NCBI GenBank assembly: GCA_003695835.1
Contig: RFHN01000031.1
Coordinates: forward strand, 1-11,273
DNA length: 11,273 nucleotides
From: Armatimonadota bacterium
Lineage (GTDB): Bacteria > Armatimonadota > Fimbriimonadia > Fimbriimonadales > ATM1
Direction: 5' to 3'
The notes beneath the pieces were generated by a model. It made no database searches. It had not been told where the DNA came from and was given only the letters and a program-made list of their open reading frames with translations. Positions within the stretch are counted from its first letter, which is position 1. Each line of letters opens with the position of its first letter. The translations under genes and the position numbers were made by a program. Positions 5,624 through 11,273 of this stretch are shown here, one piece after another.

Positions 5624-5953
5624 CTCCGTCCAACCCTTGGTCTCTTCGGGGTGACGGTTCTCGTAATCACCCAACGTAAGGAAGAACATCACCAGCAGGA
5701 AGAAGACGCCTGCCGAGGCCCATACCTTTGATACCTGACCCATATCCTTGAAGTGCATAAAATAGAGCACGACCAGGGAAGCCTTGACGCAGGCGATCGC
5801 CATCGCGAGCACGATATTCAGGTCAAGAACCATGATTCCCATCGGAATCTTGGGAAGAACGACCCTCGCCGCGAGTACGGTGATGATCGTAAGCACGATC
5901 AGTGCCGCGAACGTGAGTAGGTAGGTCTGTGGCTTTGCAGGTTCGAACGACAT
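5594..5953 (-). CDS. coxD: caa3-type cytochrome oxidase subunit IV
   Basis: A 119-residue membrane protein with three predicted helices (about 11-33, 43-66 and 78-96). It carries the prokaryotic COX4 signature ACVKASLVVLYFMHFK at 54-69. It is a small accessory subunit of the heme-copper oxidase, thought to aid assembly or stability. The ATG at 5953 shares one base with the coxC stop (TAATG), and a GGAGG lies six bases before it. It is the last gene of the oxidase run. Its 3' end overlaps convergent hutG by 30 bp, so neither transcript has room for a separate terminator here. Confidence 0.9.
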   Translation of the reverse strand: MSFEPAKPQTYLLTFAALIVLTIITVLAARVVLPKIPMGIMVLDLNIVLAMAIACVKASLVVLYFMHFKDMGQVSKVWASAGVFFLLVMFFLTLGDYENRHPEETKGWTESGVLHDRRP

Positions 5954-6609
5954 TAGTTACCTCCAACCAGATAGAAGAGCGGGAACAGGAAGATCCAAAC
6001 CAGGTCCACGAAGTGCCAGTACAAGCCGGCCAGCTCCACCGGAATGAAATCCACGCGCTGGTTTCGCATGACGTAGAGGCGGATTGCGAGGATGATCATC
6101 GTGATCATTCCGATCAAGACGTGCGCGCCGTGGAGGCCGGTCATCGCGAAATACAGATTGAAGAACATCTGGGCTTCGCCGCTGTCTATGCCAGGGTGAT
6201 GAAACTGGAAGTTCGGTCCTGGGAAGAGATGGTGCTCGAACTTCGCGCTGTATTCGAAGTACTTTACCACCATGAAGCAGCCCGCGAGCACGAAGGTACA
6301 GGCCATCCAGCCGATGACTTGCTTCCATCGGTCAATGACAGCGGCGCGGACTGCAAGCGCCATCGTGAGCGAGCTCGTGATGAGGACCAGAGTGTTGAGA
6401 CCGCCGAGGCGCCAGTCCAGTTCGTGGTGTGCCGCTACGAACGCCTCCGTATACCGCGTTCGGTAGATGATGTACGCGAGAAAGAGGCCGCCGAAAAAGA
6501 GGACCTCTGTGACAAGGAACAGCCACATGCCCGCGCTGTACGCGTCCAGCTGCTGTTCCGCATCCTCGAACTGATGTCCTACGGGTAGATCGGTCTCATG
6601 CGTGCTCAT
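5953..6609 (-). CDS. coxC: Cytochrome c oxidase subunit III
   Basis: A 218-residue membrane subunit III of the aa3/caa3 oxidase, with about five helices (roughly 28-50, 70-90, 98-118, 150-178, 196-215). This is the short form lacking the first two helices of the mitochondrial type. Signatures include WLFLVTEVLFFGGLF near 29-43, LYFAMTGLHGAHVLIG near 152-167, and the C-terminal YWHFVDLVWIFLFPLFYL. Subunit III supports proton delivery and stabilises subunit I. I place the start at ATG 6609. A longer in-frame GTG at 6639 would make codons out of the Shine-Dalgarno itself (AGGAGGAGGAG, read as an arginine run). The start lies 14 bp inside the end of coxA, so the genes are coupled. Confidence 0.93.
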   Translation of the reverse strand: MSTHETDLPVGHQFEDAEQQLDAYSAGMWLFLVTEVLFFGGLFLAYIIYRTRYTEAFVAAHHELDWRLGGLNTLVLITSSLTMALAVRAAVIDRWKQVIGWMACTFVLAGCFMVVKYFEYSAKFEHHLFPGPNFQFHHPGIDSGEAQMFFNLYFAMTGLHGAHVLIGMITMIILAIRLYVMRNQRVDFIPVELAGLYWHFVDLVWIFLFPLFYLVGGN

Positions 6610-8269
6610 GCGTTCGCTTCTCCTCCTCCTGATGCTCACCTTCGCCGTTCTTCGCGAGAACGATCGGGTAGTTGTAAGCTTCTTCCGTCACAACCGGCCG
6701 ATGCGTGAAGTTCGTCGGCGGCGGCGGGGAAGGTGTTTGCCACTCGAGACCCGTGGCATCCCATGGATTGGCCGGCGCCTTTGCACCGTTCTTTAATGAC
6801 CAGATCAAGTAAACCGCCACGAGGGTAAATCCGGCTGCAAGGATCGTGGCTCCAGCTGAAGACAGCACATTCAGGACCTGCCATTCGTCGGGATACGTGT
6901 GATAGCGTCGCGGCATCCCGAGGTACCCCAAGATGAACTGCGGGAAGAACGTGAGGTTGAAGCCAATGAAGATCACCAACGCGGAGAGCTTGGCCCACGG
7001 TTCGGGATACATTCTCCCCGTCATCTTCGGCCACCAGTAGTGAAGGCCTCCTAAGAATGCGACGATCGCGCCGCCTACCATGACGTAGTGAAAGTGCGCC
7101 ACGACAAAGTACGTGTCATGCAAGTGGATGTCCACGGCCATCGCTGAAAGGAACAGCCCAGTGAGGCCACCGATGGTGAACAGACCCATGAACGCGAGGG
7201 CGTAAAGCATCGGCGAGTCGAGCTTCACGTGCCCTTTGTGCATCGTCACCGCCCAGTTGAAGATCTTGACCGCCGACGGGATGGCAACCAAAGTCGTCAA
7301 GACGGAGAAGACCATGCTGAGGTACATGGACTGACCGCTGACGAACATATGGTGACCCCAAACTACAAAGCTCAGGATCGCGATGGCCAGCGACGAAAAC
7401 GCGACGAATTCGTAGCCGAAAATCCGCTTGCGCGAAAAGGTCGCGATTAGCTCGCTAACCACACCCATGCCGGGCAGGATCATGATGTACACAGCCGGAT
7501 GGCTGTAGAACCAGAACAGATGCTGGAACAGCACTGGGTCGCCGCCCAGGGCAGGGTCGAAAATCCCGATCCGCAGGCCGCGCTCCACCGCCACCAGCAA
7601 CAGTGTAATCGCGACGACCGGCGTTCCCAAAATCATGATCAAGGATGTCGCGTAGTGGCCCCACACGAAGAGCGGCAACCGGAACCAGGTCAGGCCGGGG
7701 GCTCGCATCTTGTGGATCGTCACGATGAAGTTGAGTCCCGTGAAGATCGAGCCAAAGCCCGCTATGAAGGCGCCGGTCACAGCCATGATCACCGGCGTGT
7801 GCGAGAACGAGCTGCTATACGGAGTGTAGAACGTCCAACCGGTGTCCACGCCGCCCATGACGAGCGAGGCGACGCCAAACAAAGCGCCCAAGGTGAAGAT
7901 GTACCAGCTTGCCAAGTTCAGCCGCGGAAATGCGACGTCTCTCGCGCCGATCATGAGCGGCAGGCAGAAGTTTCCGAGCACGGCAGGAATCGAAGGGATC
8001 AAGAAGAAGAAGATCATGATCACGCCGTGCATCGTGAACATCTTGTTGTACGTGTCCGACATCACGAGGTCGCCGGCAGGCGTCACCAACTCGAGCCGAA
8101 TCAGGAGCGCAAAAATACCCCCGACCAAGAACATCAGGGATATGGTCACGAGGTACAGAATCCCGATCCGCTTGTGATCCTCGGTGACAAGCCACGACTT
8201 GATGCTGTGGGCGACGTTGAGGTAGTCAACGCGCACAGACTCTTTGTGATGGGTAGCGGTTGCGCTCAT
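6596..8269 (-). CDS. coxA: Cytochrome c oxidase subunit I, heme-copper oxidase type A2
   Basis: The catalytic 557-residue, roughly 12-helix subunit that reduces oxygen to water and pumps protons. Heme a ligands are His81 (TMHGVIM) and His394; the heme a3 ligand is His392 (AHFHYV). CuB ligands are His257, His306 and His307, and the cross-linked tyrosine is Tyr261 (HPAVY). The D-channel residues Asp111, Asn100 and Asn118 and the K-channel Lys335 (SAVKIFNW) are present. The helix VI glutamate of A1 enzymes is absent and replaced by Tyr255-Ser256 in FYSHPAVY, the mark of A2 oxidases such as the caa3 enzymes of Thermus and Rhodothermus. The C-terminal 50-60 residues are hydrophilic, proline- then glutamate-rich, and end in HEHA. 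The ATG at 8269 overlaps the coxB stop (ATGA). Confidence 0.97.
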   Translation of the reverse strand: MSATATHHKESVRVDYLNVAHSIKSWLVTEDHKRIGILYLVTISLMFLVGGIFALLIRLELVTPAGDLVMSDTYNKMFTMHGVIMIFFFLIPSIPAVLGNFCLPLMIGARDVAFPRLNLASWYIFTLGALFGVASLVMGGVDTGWTFYTPYSSSFSHTPVIMAVTGAFIAGFGSIFTGLNFIVTIHKMRAPGLTWFRLPLFVWGHYATSLIMILGTPVVAITLLLVAVERGLRIGIFDPALGGDPVLFQHLFWFYSHPAVYIMILPGMGVVSELIATFSRKRIFGYEFVAFSSLAIAILSFVVWGHHMFVSGQSMYLSMVFSVLTTLVAIPSAVKIFNWAVTMHKGHVKLDSPMLYALAFMGLFTIGGLTGLFLSAMAVDIHLHDTYFVVAHFHYVMVGGAIVAFLGGLHYWWPKMTGRMYPEPWAKLSALVIFIGFNLTFFPQFILGYLGMPRRYHTYPDEWQVLNVLSSAGATILAAGFTLVAVYLIWSLKNGAKAPANPWDATGLEWQTPSPPPPTNFTHRPVVTEEAYNYPIVLAKNGEGEHQEEEKRTHEHA

Positions 8270-9291
8270 CCTTTGTTCACTCCTTCTTCGTTCTTGGTTT
8301 CTGCGACCGGCAATTCGTTGCCTTTTCCGAGCGTCTTGATATACTCGATGAGCTGGTTGACCTCGACTTCGGTCAACTGCGAGCGGAACGGCGGCATGAT
8401 GTTCTCATAGCCGGACACGGTGACGGCTTGCGGGTCCAGAATCGCCTGACGCAGGTAATCCCGATCGGCGATCACGCGGCGACCGTCGGATAACGTTCGC
8501 GTCGTCCCGTACACGCCTGCAAGCGGCGGGCCGATCCGCTGGTTCGGGTCGTGGCAGGATCCGCACTGCAACTGCTGGTACAGCGCTGCGCCCGCCTCCG
8601 CCATCGTCGCTTTCTCGTTCCCCATTCCCCACTGATTGTCCTTGAGCCACATCTCGTAGTCCTCGGGCTCCATGACGTAGATCCAACCGACCATCTCGGA
8701 GTGTTTCGTGCCGCAATACTCCGCACAGAACAGGTGGTACTTGCCGACCTTCGTAGGCTCGAACCAAAGCGTGCGGTACCGTCCCGGCACGACGTCGTTC
8801 TTGACGCGGAATGCAGGAACGAAGAAGCTATGGATGACGTCTTGGGAAATCATCGTCAGCTTCACCGGACGGCCAACGGGGACGTGCAGTTCATTATTCT
8901 CTCGCTGGCCAGTCGGGTGTTGCATTTGCCACATCCACTGCTTCCCTACGACGTAGATGTCCAGCGCATTCTCCGAGGAAATCGGCGCCTGAACTTCCAC
9001 GTACAGCTTCGCCGCCCAAACGAACACGAACAATCCGAGCGCGAGCGGAATCAGGGACCATACCAGCTCGAGCTTCAGGTTGTGGAACGACGGGTTCGAC
9101 CGGTCTGCCTTGGAGCCCGCATAGTACTTGCCGACGAAGTAGAGCACCAGGCCGAACACGATCGCGGAGAAAAAGATCGTGAGGCCGACGATGAACAGGT
9201 ACAGCGCGTCCATTTCGAACGCTGCTTTCGACGCGCCTTCAGGCCAAATCGGAATGTTCGCAAACAGGCTGTTCATAGCGGTATGGGTCAT
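8266..9291 (-). CDS. coxB: Cytochrome c oxidase subunit II with fused cytochrome c (caa3 type)
   Basis: Accepts electrons into CuA and passes them to heme a in subunit I. In this 341-residue form a cytochrome c domain is fused at the C-terminus. Two helices lie at about 29-54 and 76-97. The periplasmic CuA cupredoxin domain follows, with ligands His154, Cys189, Glu191, Cys193, His197 and Met200, and the aromatic electron-entry patch QWMWQM at 118-123. The heme c site is CGSCH at 243-247, with Met299 (IMPPF) as likely distal ligand. The fused domain replaces or docks a soluble cytochrome c and probably takes electrons from ACIII. There is no obvious cleavable signal peptide. The ATG at 9291 overlaps the SCO gene stop (ATGA), with a purine-rich GGGGGA upstream; Met6 is a possible alternative start. 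Confidence 0.96.
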   Translation of the reverse strand: MTHTAMNSLFANIPIWPEGASKAAFEMDALYLFIVGLTIFFSAIVFGLVLYFVGKYYAGSKADRSNPSFHNLKLELVWSLIPLALGLFVFVWAAKLYVEVQAPISSENALDIYVVGKQWMWQMQHPTGQRENNELHVPVGRPVKLTMISQDVIHSFFVPAFRVKNDVVPGRYRTLWFEPTKVGKYHLFCAEYCGTKHSEMVGWIYVMEPEDYEMWLKDNQWGMGNEKATMAEAGAALYQQLQCGSCHDPNQRIGPPLAGVYGTTRTLSDGRRVIADRDYLRQAILDPQAVTVSGYENIMPPFRSQLTEVEVNQLIEYIKTLGKGNELPVAETKNEEGVNKG

Positions 9292-10133
9292 GACTGGGAT
9301 CCCCCATCGGATCCGTTCTTCGGAAGGTCATTCTCGTCAATGCGGCGCGTGACCTTTTCGGCCCGGAGGTTCCGGACGATAAAGGTGCCCAGAATCAAGA
9401 CGGTGAGAATGCCCGCGGCCTGGATGACGCGCAAGATCAAGAACTGGTAGCTCCCCGTCGCAGGGTCGTAGACGGTGCACCAGAGCGTAATCGCGTCCAC
9501 CAGGTTCCCAATCTGCCCTTGGGAGGATTCGGTCAGAGCCAGCTCCAGCTCGCGCGGCGAGTACTCGATCCCATAGAAGTACTGCCCCAGTTTGCCCTCG
9601 GGCGTGCAGACCACGATCCCTGCGGCGTGAGCATAGATGTCCGACTCCGGAACGTACTTGTAGTGATAGCCCACCGCATCCGCCACCTTCTTGATCTGAT
9701 CCTCCGTTCCGGTCAAGAAGTGCCAGCCGGACTCGGCGGAGGGACGATGATAGCTTTCGATGTAGGACTTCTTCTTCGCGGCGGCGAGGTCCGGGGTCTC
9801 TCGAGGATCAATGGAGATGCAGACGACATCGAAATCCTTGCCGATATCGTACTTCACGATTCGGAACGCCGCGAGCATTCCGTTCAAGATCTGATTGCAG
9901 AGGCTGGGGCAGCGGTAATAGATGAGCGCCAACACCACCGGACGATTCTTCTGGAAGTACTCTCCAAGCTTCACTTCGCGGCCCGATTCGTCCTTGAACG
10001 TTGCTTCCAGCGGCAGCGGCTCACCCAGACGCTGGTCAATGCGGACATCGTTCAGCAGGTCGAGCTGTTCTTTGGGCTGCGCGAAGGCAGCGACCGCGCC
10101 CAACAACAGCGAACACAGGAACAAGAATCTCAT
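9288..10133 (-). CDS. SCO1/SenC-family copper chaperone, membrane anchored
   Basis: A thioredoxin-fold protein of 281 residues that helps load copper into the CuA site of subunit II. A signal peptide spans about 1-19 (cleavage after AFA is plausible). The copper-binding CxxxC is Cys75 and Cys79 in YRCPSLCN, with the third ligand likely His169 (DIYAHAAG). A second conserved part, LWCTVYDPATGSY at 217-229, is followed by a helix at about 232-253 and a short charged tail, so the domain is tethered to the outer face of the membrane. This C-terminal extension is typical of SCO proteins encoded beside ACIII/caa3 clusters. The ATG at 10133 overlaps the preceding stop (ATGA), and the gene's own stop overlaps coxB, placing it tightly inside the oxidase operon. 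Confidence 0.92.
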   Translation of the reverse strand: MRFLFLCSLLLGAVAAFAQPKEQLDLLNDVRIDQRLGEPLPLEATFKDESGREVKLGEYFQKNRPVVLALIYYRCPSLCNQILNGMLAAFRIVKYDIGKDFDVVCISIDPRETPDLAAAKKKSYIESYHRPSAESGWHFLTGTEDQIKKVADAVGYHYKYVPESDIYAHAAGIVVCTPEGKLGQYFYGIEYSPRELELALTESSQGQIGNLVDAITLWCTVYDPATGSYQFLILRVIQAAGILTVLILGTFIVRNLRAEKVTRRIDENDLPKNGSDGGSQS

Positions 10134-10543
10134 TGCTTGCCTCCAGCTTCTACAGGCTGCCGCGCGGGAAGACCCTCGCGGAGGACGAGATCCATCGCAC
10201 GCTCGATCGGAATGTGGACGTGATTCTCATCCACGTTTCCGTACTTCTCGAGCCGGTTCTTCTGCTTCGCGGCGAGCTCTTGCATGTCCGTACCGGGAGC
10301 GGGCTGTAGGCGAGGCCCTGCGGGTAACGACATGCCTTCCGCCGCCACGTTCGGATCCGTTGGCCTCGTTGGCTCTGCCGTGTGGACGAACCACTTCAAG
10401 AGCGCTCCCATCGCCAAAATGGACATGATGACGCCGATCGTGAGGATCAGGAAGAACCCCTTTGCGACCTTCGGCGTCAGGACGTCCTGAGTCTCGTAGC
10501 GCGCGTCCGGCGGTGGAATGTAGGCTTCTTTTTCCTCATGCAT
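10130..10543 (-). CDS. Small one-helix membrane protein of the ACIII-caa3 operon
   Basis: A conserved but functionally unassigned 137-residue protein. A charged, proline-containing N-terminus leads to a single helix at about 28-53. A probably periplasmic tail carries PRLQPAPGTDM at 77-87, a charged KQKNRLEKYG segment and IPIERAMDLV at 111-120. I recall similar small proteins, with a PRLQ stretch and an IPI-RAM motif near the end, between actF and sco in ACIII operons of several phyla; that is recollection, not a search. No heme or metal motif is visible. I choose ATG 10543 over the TTG at 10549, because GGAGG (10557 to 10553) lies nine bases before the ATG but only three before the TTG. It overlaps actF by 8 bp and the SCO gene by ATGA. 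A role as accessory or assembly subunit is inferred from position. Confidence 0.82.
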   Translation of the reverse strand: MHEEKEAYIPPPDARYETQDVLTPKVAKGFFLILTIGVIMSILAMGALLKWFVHTAEPTRPTDPNVAAEGMSLPAGPRLQPAPGTDMQELAAKQKNRLEKYGNVDENHVHIPIERAMDLVLREGLPARQPVEAGGKQ

Positions 10544-11273
10544 GTTCAACAGCCTCCGAAGCGGCGACTTGATCTGCGTGCGGATCGTAGGCCGGGATGA
10601 GCGGCGTCTTCGAAAGGACCCAAGCGAATCCGATCAGCCACAGGCCACCCAGCCCGGCAGCCGCGGCGAAGTCTGACCAGACCACCACGCCGCCCTCACG
10701 GTGGAGCGAGGGCAGCACCATCCACATCACGTCAATGAAGTGCACGACGAGCATGTAGACGGCTGCCGCACGCAGGAACTGCGGTTGCGTCTTCACCAAG
10801 CTGGACAAGAAGACGAAGAACGGCAGTAAGAAGTGCAAGAAAATCAAAACCGTCCCGACCGCCTGCCATATCCCCTCTTGCCGATTCACGAAGTAGCCGA
10901 TCTCCTCGGGCAGGTTGCCGCTCCAGATGATGAGGTATTGGGAGAACGACATGTAGGCCCAGAGGATGGTCAGAGTCAGCAGCAGGTTGCCCAGGTCGCG
11001 CCATTGGCGATCGTACAGGGCGCTTGCGTACGGTTCTCGCTCCCGCACCGTGGCGAGGAACGTCGTCCCCATCGCCATTGCCGTCAACGCGCTGCCCACG
11101 ATGAACAGCAGACCGAAAATCGTCGAGTACCAGTGCGGCTCCAGCGACATCACCCAGTCCGTCACGGCGATCGTCGTCGCAAGAACGAAGAAGACCGCGC
11201 CGGGCCCCGCCCAGTTCACTCGCGCTCTCGCAAGCATGGGATCGCCGGTCTCGTCCTGCTTACGGGACAGCGA
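10536..11273 (-). CDS. actF: Alternative complex III subunit ActF (5' end outside window)
   Basis: The C-terminal 245 residues of a polytopic quinol:cytochrome c oxidoreductase subunit of the NrfD/PsrC-like family. ACIII replaces cytochrome bc1 and passes electrons from quinol to cytochrome c. The block TDWVMSLEPHWYSTIFG just after the first helix in view is characteristic, as are SQYLIIWSGNLPEEI and a later VHFIDVMWMVLPS. About six helices are visible. An internal ATG at 11237 is not the start: the frame stays open to the window edge, and the twelve codons upstream encode SLSRKQDETGDP, a conserved stretch of the family. The gene is therefore cut by the edge. Its stop lies 8 bp inside the next gene. 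The other act genes presumably lie to the right, with the operon promoter. Confidence 0.9.
   Translation of the reverse strand, partial: SLSRKQDETGDPMLARARVNWAGPGAVFFVLATTIAVTDWVMSLEPHWYSTIFGLLFIVGSALTAMAMGTTFLATVREREPYASALYDRQWRDLGNLLLTLTILWAYMSFSQYLIIWSGNLPEEIGYFVNRQEGIWQAVGTVLIFLHFLLPFFVFLSSLVKTQPQFLRAAAVYMLVVHFIDVMWMVLPSLHREGGVVVWSDFAAAAGLGGLWLIGFAWVLSKTPLIPAYDPHADQVAASEAVEHA

Noticed and set aside
6610..6639. Longer start for subunit III (GTG at 6639)
   Set aside because: The added codons are simply the translated Shine-Dalgarno (an arginine run), while ATG 6609 has that site at good spacing and starts a normal N-terminus.
7499..8410. A 303-codon + strand frame over coxA/coxB, and a similar one at 8551-9450
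   Set aside because: Both are antisense to strongly conserved oxidase subunits; their histidine-, arginine- and glutamate-rich translations resemble no protein family.

Overview
The window is a GC-rich, gene-dense stretch of bacterial chromosome with no mobile elements, CRISPR arrays or RNA genes that I can see. It suggests an aerobic, respiring bacterium. An alternative complex III (ACIII) cluster running straight into a caa3-type oxidase with an A2-type 'YS' motif is known from groups such as Rhodothermota, Acidobacteriota, Gemmatimonadota and Myxococcota. Two apparent leaderless transcription starts would also suit deep-branching groups such as Armatimonadota. I cannot fix the phylum from the sequence alone.

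Layout. (1) Positions 1-791, + strand: the last codons of an unidentified gene, then a HAD-IIA (NagD-like) phosphatase. (2) 788-2943, - strand: argF then argG (ornithine carbamoyltransferase, argininosuccinate synthase), overlapping by GTGA. The argG stop overlaps the HAD gene's stop. (3) 2944-3266: the only long non-coding stretch, a divergent control region. (4) 3267-5623, + strand: hutH then hutG (histidine ammonia-lyase, formimidoylglutamase), overlapping by ATGA. (5) 5594-11273, - strand, in transcription order: actF (cut by the window edge), a small one-helix membrane protein, a SCO1/SenC copper chaperone, then caa3 oxidase subunits II (with fused cytochrome c), I, III and IV. Every junction in this run overlaps, so it reads as one translationally coupled operon whose promoter lies off the right edge.

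Metabolic logic. HutG yields glutamate, which is a precursor of ornithine and arginine, so the two divergent operons connect histidine breakdown to arginine synthesis. The right half passes electrons from quinol through ACIII and the tethered cytochrome c to oxygen, with the SCO protein helping to build the CuA site.

Main discovery candidate. The 219-nt region between the predicted start of the arg transcript and argF looks like an undescribed arginine-responsive leader. A near-consensus sigma-70 promoter on the - strand (TTGACA, 17 nt, TATTCT) places +1 on the A of an ATG. This opens a 31-codon frame (3162 to 3067) with eight arginines, five of them CGA codons among codons 24-30, giving the ending LRLRRRARV. 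The same region can form mutually exclusive stems, and the CGA cluster contains GACTCC, an exact complement of the argF Shine-Dalgarno GGAGTC. This fits ribosome-stalling attenuation at the level of argF translation. The parts are seen in the sequence; the mechanism is inferred.
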